NCBI GenBank assembly: GCA_022827905.1
Contig: JAJEIQ010000027.1
Coordinates: forward strand, 62,001 to 126,000
Reading direction: 5' to 3'
Length of the DNA stretch: 64,000 nt
From: Pseudomonadales bacterium
GTDB lineage: Bacteria > Pseudomonadota > Gammaproteobacteria > Pseudomonadales > Azotimanducaceae
Both the position numbers and the translations under genes were made by a program. Each line of letters begins with the position of its first letter. Position 1 is the stretch's first letter. This document shows positions 50,242 to 58,309 of this stretch, piece by piece. A model generated the notes under the pieces. It searched no databases. It saw nothing but the letters and a program-made list of their open reading frames with translations, and was not told where the DNA came from.

Positions 50242-51042
50242 ATGCACCGAACGCTGATCGATGTTGACGCCTTGCGTGAGCTTGGCAGCCGGGCGCGGCT
50301 GATCGATTGCCGGGCGGCTCTCGGCGACCCCGGTCACGGGCAGCGAGCCTATGATCGGGGTCACCTACCCGGTGCGCAGCACGGCGACTTGGATCGGGAC
50401 TTCGCCGCCCCGCCCGGTGCGGGCGGTCGCCATCCCCTGCCCGATCGGGCCGCATTGGCGGAGCGCTTTGCCGCTTGGGGCGTCAACGACGAAGACCAGT
50501 TGGTCTTCTACGATGACGCAGGCGGCGCCTTCGCAAGCCGGGGCTGGTGGTTGGCCCGATGGTGCGGCCATGAAGCCGCGGCGGTGCTCGACGGCGGTTT
50601 GGGTGCTTGGACGGAGCCGCTGGCCACCATTCCCGCCGCGCCCGAACGCGGCAACTTTTCATTGCGCGCCCCCTTGACGCGAATCGCCGGCGCTGCCGAT
50701 ATCGAAGCTGATCCATCCGCAATGACCTTGATCGATGCCCGCGCCCAACGCCGCTTCGACGGCCTTGAGGAGCCGATCGATCCAGTGGCAGGCCACATAC
50801 CCGGCGCCCATTGCCGGCCCTTTCAAGGGAACTTGGATGCCGAAGGCCGTTTTCTGCCCGCCCCGCGATTGCGCGAGCGCTTCGCCAGCCTTGCGGAAAA
50901 CCCGGTCTGCTATTGCGGGTCGGGGGTGACCGCCGCCCACAACGTGCTCGCCATGCGCTTGGCGGGGTTTGACGAGCCGGCGCTCTATCCGGGTTCCTGG
51001 AGCGAGTGGATCGGCGATCCCAAGCGCCCCGTTGCTCCGTGA
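50242..51042 (+). CDS. sseA: Thiosulfate/3-mercaptopyruvate sulfurtransferase
   Basis: A 266-residue two-domain rhodanese. The active Cys225 is in CYCGSGVTAAHNVL, and CGSGVTA is the mercaptopyruvate sulfurtransferase loop. The N-terminal domain has YDRGHLPGAQHGDLDRDF and GGFASRGWWL-type helices. The donor and acceptor sulfur compounds cannot be told. It overlaps the start of mnmC by four bases (GTGA), so the two are almost certainly coupled. The start is ATG 50242. Confidence 0.88.
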   Translation: MHRTLIDVDALRELGSRARLIDCRAALGDPGHGQRAYDRGHLPGAQHGDLDRDFAAPPGAGGRHPLPDRAALAERFAAWGVNDEDQLVFYDDAGGAFASRGWWLARWCGHEAAAVLDGGLGAWTEPLATIPAAPERGNFSLRAPLTRIAGAADIEADPSAMTLIDARAQRRFDGLEEPIDPVAGHIPGAHCRPFQGNLDAEGRFLPAPRLRERFASLAENPVCYCGSGVTAAHNVLAMRLAGFDEPALYPGSWSEWIGDPKRPVAP

Positions 51043-52781
51043 TTGAACCGGCCGATCTCACTTGGCGGAACGGCCAGCCCTTCGCCCGGGACTTCAACGA
51101 CATCTACCATGCCCCTGACGGCGCGCGTGAGGTCCAACGGGTGTTCATGGCGCCGGCTCAGGTCGAGCGCAAAGCGGCTGAGGCCGCCGCCGAGGGATTG
51201 ACGCTGCGGATTGGCGAGTTGGGATTCGGCACGGGCCTGAACTTCGCAGTAGCGGTGGCGGCCGTCCTCAAGGCCGGTTGCCGCCTGCATTTCATCAGCT
51301 TCGACTTGCGCCCAATCGCCCCGGACGACTTTGCAGAGATCGCCAGCCAACGCCGGACCGGTTGGCCAATCTACGCCGATCTCCGGCGCGCCTATCCACC
51401 GCTGCTGGCAGGCTGGCACCGCCGCGTGTTCGCTGAGGGCCGCATCACGCTCTCCGTGTACTGGGGCGAAGCCGGGGACGGCTTGGCTGATTTGGCGAAC
51501 CGGCAGCGCCAGCCGATCGACGCTTGGTTCCTGGACGGCTTTGCACCGAACCGGAACCCAGCGATGTGGCGCGAGGGTTTGCTTGCGCAGGTGGCCAACC
51601 TGTCCATTGCGGGGACGTCCGTCGCCACCTTTTCCGCTTCCGGAGCCGTGCGGCGGCGTCTGCAGGCCTGCGGCTTCAGCATGCGGCGCGTGGATCAGCG
51701 CCCGCACAAGCGCGAGAGCCTGGCTGGTGCTTTTGCCAAACCCGGCCTCGCCCGCCAACCTGTCGCCAAGCGGGTAGCTGTCGCTGGCGCGGGCATTGCC
51801 GGCGCCAGCATCGCCCGCCATTTGGCCGAACAGGGCGTGGCCGTGGACGTGTTCGACCCGGCTGAGTCCATCGCCTCGGGAGCCTCCGGCATCCCGGCGG
51901 CACTGCTGCATCCAAGACTGCTTGGGGACGGCACCTTAAGCGCCGCTTGGCGCGCCCACGCCTACGCGTACAGCCAAGCCTTGATGCGGCGGTTTCCCGG
52001 CTTCCTCGAAAGCGGCGTGCTGCAAGGCCGGGGGCCGAACCTAGGCGCCGAGAAGATGCGGCGCATCGCCTCGGCGTATGCCGGGACCGGGCTGGTGGAA
52101 ACCCTGAACGCCGCCGAGGCGATGCAAGCCAGTGGCTGGCCCATCGGCGGCGACGCGCTGCGCTTTCCGCACAGCGGCCTTGTGGAACCCAAGACGTTGA
52201 CTCGGGCGCTGCTTGACCATCCGCTCATCAGCCTTCAACTCCGGCGCTTGGTCCCATTCGGCAACCGGCCGCTGGCGTTGGCTTGCGCCGGTGCCGTGCG
52301 CCTGTGCGCTGGGGCTTCCTTTCTGGAATTGGTGGAGGTGGCTGGGCAGATGGACATCGTGGCTGTGGATGAACGGCCCCGCCTGCCGGTGGTCGGCGAT
52401 GGCTATCTGGCGCCTATCGCTTCGGGGGTTGCCGCCGGCGCCACCTTTGAGCACCGGCCTTGGCCAGTCGAAGAGGCCACGGCTCACAATCTACGGCAGT
52501 TGGAAGGGTACCGCCATCGATGGATCGGACGCGTTCGGGCCAGTCGAGCCATCGCCTCCGACCGCACCCCCATCGTCGGTGAATTGGCCGAGGGCCTCAC
52601 CGTCAGCACCGCCCATGGCGCAATGGGCATGACCACTGCGCCGTTCGCGGGCGCCATCGTCGCCAGCCGGTTGACCGGCGACTTCCCGCCGTTGGAGCGC
52701 GCCGTCGAAGCCCTTGTCGAACCGGCCCGCTTCCGCCGCCGTCAAGCTCGGCGCGGCTACCGCCTTGGTGCCTCGGCCTGA
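51039..52781 (+). CDS. mnmC: Bifunctional tRNA 5-methylaminomethyl-2-thiouridine synthesis protein
   Basis: A 580-residue fusion of two domains. The N-terminal methyltransferase has ELGFGTGLNFAVAV, WFLDGFAPNRNPAMW and FSASGAVRRRLQACGF. The C-terminal FAD domain has VAVAGAGIAGASIARHLAEQGVAV and the later FPHSGLVEPKTL. Together they complete mnm5s2U at the wobble position of several tRNAs. The start GTG 51039 overlaps the sulfurtransferase stop. The bifunctional form is typical of gammaproteobacteria. Confidence 0.92.
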   Translation: MIEPADLTWRNGQPFARDFNDIYHAPDGAREVQRVFMAPAQVERKAAEAAAEGLTLRIGELGFGTGLNFAVAVAAVLKAGCRLHFISFDLRPIAPDDFAEIASQRRTGWPIYADLRRAYPPLLAGWHRRVFAEGRITLSVYWGEAGDGLADLANRQRQPIDAWFLDGFAPNRNPAMWREGLLAQVANLSIAGTSVATFSASGAVRRRLQACGFSMRRVDQRPHKRESLAGAFAKPGLARQPVAKRVAVAGAGIAGASIARHLAEQGVAVDVFDPAESIASGASGIPAALLHPRLLGDGTLSAAWRAHAYAYSQALMRRFPGFLESGVLQGRGPNLGAEKMRRIASAYAGTGLVETLNAAEAMQASGWPIGGDALRFPHSGLVEPKTLTRALLDHPLISLQLRRLVPFGNRPLALACAGAVRLCAGASFLELVEVAGQMDIVAVDERPRLPVVGDGYLAPIASGVAAGATFEHRPWPVEEATAHNLRQLEGYRHRWIGRVRASRAIASDRTPIVGELAEGLTVSTAHGAMGMTTAPFAGAIVASRLTGDFPPLERAVEALVEPARFRRRQARRGYRLGASA

Positions 52782-52805
52782 GGCTCGGACTGGCGAGCCT
52801 CAGGC
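52776..52805. terminator. Hairpin shared by convergent mnmC and serA ends
   Basis: A perfect 12-base stem (52776-52787 with 52794-52805), GCCTGAGGCTCG, and a six-base loop span the two stop codons. It would stall or end transcription from both sides. Neither side carries a long T-run, so it is not a strong intrinsic terminator on its own. Confidence 0.6.
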
Positions 52806-53987
52806 GGTTACGTTGCCGTTGAGAACGCGGACGTTGATGACGCTGTCGATGGCGGCAAGCTCACGAGTAAGCCCATCGTCCGGGGCCGCCTCGATGTCCA
52901 GCAGGTTGTAGGCCACATCGCCGAGGCTCTTGTTGAGCATGTCGATGATGTTGATGTCGTGCTTGGCGAGCACGGAGGTCATCTGGCCGAGCATGCCGGC
53001 CACGTTGCGGTTGGTGATGGCCAAGCGGTGCCCCCCGGATGGCTCCAGGGCCACCGCCGGAAAGTTGACCGAATTGACGATGTTGCCGGTTTCGAGGAAG
53101 TCGATGAGCTGGTTGGCCGCCATGACCGCGCAGTTCTCCTCCGCCTCCGAGGTGCTCGCCCCCAGGTGGGGGGTGAGCCGGACGTTGGGGCGGCCGATCA
53201 GCCCGGGCACCGGAAAGTCGGCCACATAGCTGGCGATGCGTCCGTCGTCGAGCGCGCGAATCAAGGCGTGGCGGTCCACCACCGGCTCCCGGGCAAAGTT
53301 GAGCAGCACGCTGCCGGGACGAAACGAGCGCAGGGCTTCCTCGCTGATGATGCCCTCGGTCTCCGGCAGCAGCGGCATGTGCAGGGTCACGAAGTCGGAG
53401 CGGGCGAACAGGCTCGGGAGGTTCTCCATGCGCCGCACTTCGCTCGGCAGCCGCCAAGCGGCATCCACCGAAATGGCGGGATCGTGGCCGAGGACGTCCA
53501 TGCCCAAATCCAGCGCAGCCCGGGCCACCAAGGAACCGATGGCGCCGAGGCCGACGACGCCTAGGGACTTACCCCTGAGCTCACGGCCCTTGAAGCGCTT
53601 CTTCTGCGCTTCGACCAAGGCGTTGAGTTCGGCGGCATCGGTCACGTCGGCCAAAGTGGAGACGAAATCCACACCGCCGACCACGTCCCGGGAACTGATG
53701 AACAGCGCCGCCAGCACCAATTCCTTCACCGAATTGGCGTTGGCGCCCGGCGTGTTGAACACCACCACCCCCTGCCCGGTGCAGTGCGCCACCGGCACGT
53801 TGTTCACGCCGGCACCAGCCCGGGCGATGGCCCGCAGGCGGTCATGGACGTCGTCCTCGCCGAGCTTGTGGCTGCGCAGCAATATGGCGTCGGGATCGGC
53901 GATTTCGGTGCCGAGCTCATAGCGCTGCCGGGCAAAGCGCTCAAGGCCGCGAACGGCGATCTGATTGTAGGTGCGAATTTTGTACAT
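52800..53987 (-). CDS. serA: D-3-phosphoglycerate dehydrogenase
   Basis: A 395-residue enzyme that starts serine synthesis from 3-phosphoglycerate. The NAD fold has LGVVGLGAIGSLVARAALDLGMDV; the catalytic residues are in NFAREPVVDRHAL and in PHLGASTSEAEENC. A C-terminal ACT domain (residues about 320-395, RLAITNRNVAGMLGQMTSVLAKH) is the usual serine-feedback site. The start is ATG 53987. The crotonase gene lies 18 bases upstream on the same strand. Confidence 0.9.
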   Translation of the reverse strand: MYKIRTYNQIAVRGLERFARQRYELGTEIADPDAILLRSHKLGEDDVHDRLRAIARAGAGVNNVPVAHCTGQGVVVFNTPGANANSVKELVLAALFISSRDVVGGVDFVSTLADVTDAAELNALVEAQKKRFKGRELRGKSLGVVGLGAIGSLVARAALDLGMDVLGHDPAISVDAAWRLPSEVRRMENLPSLFARSDFVTLHMPLLPETEGIISEEALRSFRPGSVLLNFAREPVVDRHALIRALDDGRIASYVADFPVPGLIGRPNVRLTPHLGASTSEAEENCAVMAANQLIDFLETGNIVNSVNFPAVALEPSGGHRLAITNRNVAGMLGQMTSVLAKHDINIIDMLNKSLGDVAYNLLDIEAAPDDGLTRELAAIDSVINVRVLNGNVTA

Positions 53988-54005
53988 CGTGATAACGGGC
54001 CGCCC

Positions 54006-54785
54006 TCATTCCCCCTTGAAGTTCGCAGTGCGCTTCTCGAGGAACGCTGACACGCCTTCCTGGAAGTCCGCAGTCATGCCGGCCTGGTTCTGCAGGCGGG
54101 CCTCCAAATCAAGCTGCTGCTCGTAGGAGTTGTGCCAAGTGTTCCAGTAGGCATGGCGAATCATGCCCAGCGAGCGCGGGCCATCGGCGAGCTGGTGGGC
54201 CAGGGCGCTGGCGCCTTCCATGAGCGCATCGTTGTCCTCGAACAGCCGATTCACCATGCCCCACTCGTGGGCCTTCTCGGCTGGCAGCCGCTCGGCCAAC
54301 AGCGACAGCTCCACGGCCCGGCCCCAACCAATCAGGCGCGGCAGCATGAAGGTTGAGCCGCCGTCCGGCACGAGGCCGATGCGGGCGAAGGCCTGCAGGA
54401 AGTAGGCGCCCTGCTGGGCGCAGACGATGTCGCCGATCAACGCGAAGCTCATGCCGACGCCAGCCGCCGGACCGTTCACTGCGGTGACGATGGGTATGTC
54501 CAAGTCCCGCAGCCCCAGCAGCAGGGGGTGGTATCCGCTGCGCAGGCCGTCTCCTGCGCCGCTGCGTTCATTGCGGCCCTCGTCCTGGAGGTTGGCACCG
54601 GCGCAGAACGCCCTGCCCTCGCCGGTCAGCAACAGGCAGCGGGCGCCGTTGGCGGGATCCTTCACTTGGCTGAACGCCTCCTGAAAGTCGGCCAGCATCT
54701 GGGCGCCGACGGCGTTGAGCACCTCCGGGTGATTGAATTTCAGGACGGCAACCTTGCCGTCGAAGTCCAGCGACATGCGTTCCAT
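54006..54785 (-). CDS. Enoyl-CoA hydratase/isomerase family protein (PaaG-like)
   Basis: A 259-residue crotonase. Oxyanion-hole loops are LLTGEGRAFCAGANLQDEG and AVNGPAAGVGMSFALIGDIV. The later region FARIGLVPDGGSTFMLPRLIGWGRAVEL is of the PaaG (isomerase) type, with Asp in the second acid position. The C-terminal helices (EKRTANF) fit the family. The start is ATG 54785. It shares a strand with serA, 18 bases apart, but the two are unlikely to have a common pathway. Confidence 0.86.
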   Translation of the reverse strand: MERMSLDFDGKVAVLKFNHPEVLNAVGAQMLADFQEAFSQVKDPANGARCLLLTGEGRAFCAGANLQDEGRNERSGAGDGLRSGYHPLLLGLRDLDIPIVTAVNGPAAGVGMSFALIGDIVCAQQGAYFLQAFARIGLVPDGGSTFMLPRLIGWGRAVELSLLAERLPAEKAHEWGMVNRLFEDNDALMEGASALAHQLADGPRSLGMIRHAYWNTWHNSYEQQLDLEARLQNQAGMTADFQEGVSAFLEKRTANFKGE

Positions 54786-54856
54786 GTTCAGCCTCCAAAA
54801 AAGTCGGTAACCTTAACGCATATGCCCGACTCTTTGCATTTGCAATTCATCGCTCC

Positions 54857-55801
54857 ATGAAACGCGCCGAAGACCACGGCGACGAGGCTGGGAGCTCGTT
54901 TGCGTCCTCCCCGGATGGGGGCGAGCGCCGCAACCAAGCGGTGTTGGGACGTGCCTTCGTCCTGATTGCGGGCTTCGCCGTCGTGGAGATCATTGGCGGC
55001 ATCATAAGCAATTCACTCACCCTGCTCGCGGACGCCGGCCACATGGTTCTCGACGCCGCCGCTCTCGGCTTGGCGTGGGGCGCGCTGTGGCTGTCCAGTC
55101 GGCCCGCCACGGCGAGGCTGACCTACGGACACCATCGCGTGCAGGTCTTGGCGGCGTTTCTCAACGGCTTGGCGCTTGCTTTGCTGGTGCTGTGGATTCT
55201 CAAGGAGGCCTTCGAGCGCTTTTTGGAGCCGCAAGCGATGGCGCCACTGCCCGCCCTGATCGTCGCGACAATTGGCCTGATCGTCAATCTCATCGCCTAC
55301 CGATGGCTCGGTCATGGCAACGACAACATCAATGTGCAGGCCGCCGCGCTGCACGTACTCGGCGACCTGCTCGGCAGCTTGGCGGCAATTACCGCCGCCC
55401 TGACCGTTCACTTCACCGGCTGGACCCGCGTGGATCCATTGCTCGCTCTCGTCATCGCCGCGATTCTCACCCGGGGCACTTGGCGCGTGCTGAAGGCATC
55501 GGGGCACCTGCTTCTCCAAGGGGTGCCGAACCCGGTCAGCACCGACGAACTGCGCGCCGCCTTGGCGGCGACGCCAGGCGTCATCGACGTACACCATCTC
55601 CACGTTTGGGGCCTCACCGCGGAGCGGCCTGTCGCCACGCTCCATGTACGCATCGCTGACGAGGCCGACCGCCAAAGCGTCACCGCAGCGCTCAAGAAGG
55701 CACTGCGCGAGGGCTTCGGCGTGGCGCACTCCACCATCCAACTCGAACGCGGCGAGTGCCCGGACGGCGCTACCCTACCGGGAGTCGGCGAACCGCGATG
55801 A
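54857..55801 (+). CDS. Cation diffusion facilitator (zinc-type efflux)
   Basis: A 314-residue CDF transporter with six helices. Metal-site residues are LLADAGHMVLDAAALG (HxxxD in helix 2, here AGHMVLD) and AALHVLGDLLGSLAA (HxxxD in helix 5). The histidine-bearing loop TYGHHRVQVLAAFLNGLAL lies after helix 2. The soluble C-terminal domain has HHLHVWGL and HVRIADEA. It exports zinc, or cobalt and cadmium, in exchange for protons. Its last 32 bases overlap the end of the MFS gene on the other strand. Confidence 0.9.
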   Translation: MKRAEDHGDEAGSSFASSPDGGERRNQAVLGRAFVLIAGFAVVEIIGGIISNSLTLLADAGHMVLDAAALGLAWGALWLSSRPATARLTYGHHRVQVLAAFLNGLALALLVLWILKEAFERFLEPQAMAPLPALIVATIGLIVNLIAYRWLGHGNDNINVQAAALHVLGDLLGSLAAITAALTVHFTGWTRVDPLLALVIAAILTRGTWRVLKASGHLLLQGVPNPVSTDELRAALAATPGVIDVHHLHVWGLTAERPVATLHVRIADEADRQSVTAALKKALREGFGVAHSTIQLERGECPDGATLPGVGEPR

Positions 55802-56996
55802 TGAGCGGCATGATGAGGCCGACAAAAATGCCCAAGCTCAGCGTCGCCAGCATCAGCAGGGTCGTGTTTAAGCCCCAGAGGTCGAAGGCTAGCCCGACCA
55901 GCGGGCCAGTGGCGACGAAGATGCCGCGAAAGCCGAAGCTGGCCAGCGAGTTGGCGGTGGCGCGGAATTCGCTCGGCACCCGGCTGTTCAACGCGTCGGT
56001 GAGGATCACCGTGCCGAGCCCCCGGGCGATGAAGAACGTCGAGGCGGCCACCAGCCCGCCCACCACGCTCAAGCGGTCGAGCCCCAGATAGCCCAACGCC
56101 GGGAGCAGGCCTATGATCACCAAGACCCCGGTCGGGCCGATGCGCTGCTCAATGTGGTGCGTCCAACGTCCGGCCACCGCGCTCAAGGCGCACAGGCCAC
56201 CCCAGAGATAGCCGAAGTGGGCCAACCCGAGGCCCTGCTGCTCCCACAGCTTGGGCAGCAGCCAAACCGCGTAGAAGGTGGTCAGGCTCCAGATGCAAAG
56301 CGCCAGGAACACCAGCCGCAAAACCAAGTTGCCGCGCAGCAGGTGGCGGGTGATGCGGACCATGTTGGCCAAGTGGCTTTCGGCGGACAGCCGCGCGGCC
56401 GGCGGCTCGCGCAAGCGCAACGCAAACAGCAGCGGCAGCCAGCCGACCAGTACCTGGGCGACGACCACGCCGCCGAGGGTGCCCCACACCAGCAGCAGGG
56501 AGCAGGCCACGCCCGCCGCGGCTTCGGACAGGGTGCGCACCGCATAGAGCTTGCCCACCACTTGCCGCTGCCGCTTCTCGCTGCTGCCTCGGGCGAGTTC
56601 CGTGTCGTAAAGCAGCGCCAGATCGGTGCCGGAGGTTAGGCTGAAGCTGAGCGCCAAGGCGGTCTCGAACAGCGCCAGCGTCCAGAACCCCTCGGCGACC
56701 GCCAGCAGGCTGTAGCCGACCCCAGCGAACGCCGTGCCCAAGACCAGGCAACGGCGCCGCCCGATCAGGTCGGCCAAGTAGCCGGACGGCGCCTCGGTGA
56801 CCATGACCACGAAGGCGAACAGCGCCTGCAGGGTAAAGACCTCCTGCATGGACAACCCCTTGCTCTGAAAGAAGGGCACGGCCACGGGCATGATGACCAG
56901 GAAGGCCTTGAAGAATCCCAGCCACAGCGTACGGCCCACATTGGCCCGCAGCCGCGCTGAGTCGTCTGCCATCGTTTTTGTACTTAAGCTGTTCAT
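55770..56996 (-). CDS. MFS transporter
   Basis: A 408-residue major facilitator with about 12 hydrophobic segments. The A-motif loop after TM2 is GYLADLIGRRRCLVLGTAF. The N-terminus MNSLSTKTMADDSARLRANVGRTLWLGFFKAFLVIMPVAVPFF could also start at ATG 56972. It is convergent with and overlaps the CDF gene. A terminator-like hairpin lies 59-97 bases upstream. The substrate is unknown. Confidence 0.82.
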   Translation of the reverse strand: MNSLSTKTMADDSARLRANVGRTLWLGFFKAFLVIMPVAVPFFQSKGLSMQEVFTLQALFAFVVMVTEAPSGYLADLIGRRRCLVLGTAFAGVGYSLLAVAEGFWTLALFETALALSFSLTSGTDLALLYDTELARGSSEKRQRQVVGKLYAVRTLSEAAAGVACSLLLVWGTLGGVVVAQVLVGWLPLLFALRLREPPAARLSAESHLANMVRITRHLLRGNLVLRLVFLALCIWSLTTFYAVWLLPKLWEQQGLGLAHFGYLWGGLCALSAVAGRWTHHIEQRIGPTGVLVIIGLLPALGYLGLDRLSVVGGLVAASTFFIARGLGTVILTDALNSRVPSEFRATANSLASFGFRGIFVATGPLVGLAFDLWGLNTTLLMLATLSLGIFVGLIMPLIIAVRRLPVG

Positions 56997-57054
56997 TGGT
57001 GTCTGCAAGTGAAAACTGGGGAAACTGTTCGCCAACGGCTCGCTTCGGGGACCC

Positions 57055-57093
57055 CAGAAAAGAAAAACCCCGAAGGCCTTAGGCGCTTCGGGG
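57055..57093 (-). terminator. Intrinsic terminator hairpin
   Basis: CCCCGAAG (57068-57075) pairs with CTTCGGGG (57086-57093). An inner GCC/GGC pair adds to the stem, with a TTA loop. On the minus strand the hairpin is followed by GTTTTTCTTTTCT. That is a classical rho-independent terminator for transcripts coming from the right, i.e. the Dyp peroxidase side. It lies only 59 bases upstream of the MFS start and may also insulate that gene or attenuate it. Confidence 0.8.
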
Positions 57094-57367
57094 TCTTTCG
57101 AATCAGCGGAAGGGCTTCCCATCGGGTCACCTTCCGACGCTGCGTGCACTACCCATGCACCCCCGTCGCCACAGGCACGGTCATGTCCCCCCGTGCGCTG
57201 GCGGCGCACTGGAAGACCCGGCAATGTTGGGAAATCGATTTCATGGCAGCGGGACGGTCCGTTGCTGACGTCAAGGGCGGCGCACCATACGCAGGCCGAG
57301 GCCCTCTGTCAATCTTGTCGCGAAACACCGCTGAAGGGCGGGGGTTGGAGGCGGTCCGCAGCCTGCG
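57094..57367. other. Non-coding gap of unknown content
   Basis: I see no convincing gene in this part of the gap between the Dyp peroxidase and MFS genes. A short minus-strand frame begins with ATG at 57184-57182 (MTVPVATGVHG), after a GGGGGG stretch. A stem GGAAGG/CCTTCC spans 57108-57135. A small RNA or leader ending at the terminator is possible but not supported by a known family. Confidence 0.4.
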
Positions 57368-58267
57368 TCAAGGCGCAGCCCCGTCACCGAAAGCGGCTAA
57401 CAGGGCCGCTGGCGGCGGCGCGTAGAAAAAGCTGCCGGTCACCGGTTGGGAGTGGCCGAGCAGCCGGTCGCGGAGGCCGTCCGCAGCGAGGCCGTACATG
57501 GACTCCAGGAGCCAACGAAATCGGTCCGGGTCGGCGCTGAACGCTAGAAAGTAGAGGCCGGCGTCCGCCACGCCGCCCACGGGGCTGCTGCGGCGGTAGA
57601 TCTTGACCGCCTCGCCGTTGCGCTTGATGTCCGTGCGGCTGACGTGGCTGTCCGGCGGCATTGCGTCGCCGGTGAGTTCGATGCTGTCCGCCTTGGTGCG
57701 GCCGATCACTCGTTCCTGGTCGGCCACTGGCAAAGCGCCGAAACCGGCCAGGTCGTGGACCCAGCGCTGGGCGAAGATGAAACTGCCGCCCGCATGGGGG
57801 CCAGCTGGGACCAAGGCGGCGGACAGACGGGCGTCGTCCTTCGGATTGGCCGAGCCGTCGACGAATCCCGTCAGGTCGCGGCTGTCACGGAAGCGGAAGC
57901 CGTGTTCCTCCGCCGCTAGGTGAGCGACGCCCGACAATGCGTCGCGCCACGCCAAGGCGCGGGCGAAGAGCTCGTCCCGAGCCTCTCCGTGCAGCCAAAT
58001 GAAGAGGTCGCGCTGGGAGGCCGGCGCGGACTTGCCGCGGCCTTCCACGGTGGTGAAGTCGGCCAATGCTGGCGGCGGCGAAGACTCGGGCGACCGCAGC
58101 CCGGCCAGCAACCCCCGGCCGAAGCCGATGACCTGCTGGCCGGAAGCCACCGGCGCTTCGGCGAGCGCCCGGCCGGGCAAGGAGGCTGGCGTGCCGGGAA
58201 CGCTGAACTCCAGGAATATGTGGTGCGCAGTGCCTTCGCGAAAAATGCCGGCTTGGTGGTCGATCAT
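57368..58267 (-). CDS. Dyp-type haem peroxidase
   Basis: A 299-residue dye-decolorizing peroxidase. The signature GFVDGSANPKDD carries the distal aspartate of GxxDG, the proximal haem histidine is in PDSHVSRTDIKR, and the family end is YAPPPAALLAAFG. It lacks a Tat signal, so it is probably cytoplasmic or cargo for a nanocompartment; no encapsulin gene is seen nearby. The start is ATG 58267, after GAGG. Confidence 0.92.
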   Translation of the reverse strand: MIDHQAGIFREGTAHHIFLEFSVPGTPASLPGRALAEAPVASGQQVIGFGRGLLAGLRSPESSPPPALADFTTVEGRGKSAPASQRDLFIWLHGEARDELFARALAWRDALSGVAHLAAEEHGFRFRDSRDLTGFVDGSANPKDDARLSAALVPAGPHAGGSFIFAQRWVHDLAGFGALPVADQERVIGRTKADSIELTGDAMPPDSHVSRTDIKRNGEAVKIYRRSSPVGGVADAGLYFLAFSADPDRFRWLLESMYGLAADGLRDRLLGHSQPVTGSFFYAPPPAALLAAFGDGAAP

Positions 58268-58309
58268 TGGATGCGCCTCGGGGTGACAATGGCAGGGAAG
58301 CGGTCGCGC

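Noticed and set aside
57009-57425. Plus-strand open frame of 138 codons in the gap before the Dyp peroxidase
   Set aside because: Its sequence runs through a strong terminator stem and into the peroxidase on the other strand; no motif and no ribosome site.
57368-58267. Encapsulin-cargo system for the Dyp peroxidase
   Set aside because: No encapsulin shell gene is nearby, and no typical cargo-loading tail is clear at the C-terminus.
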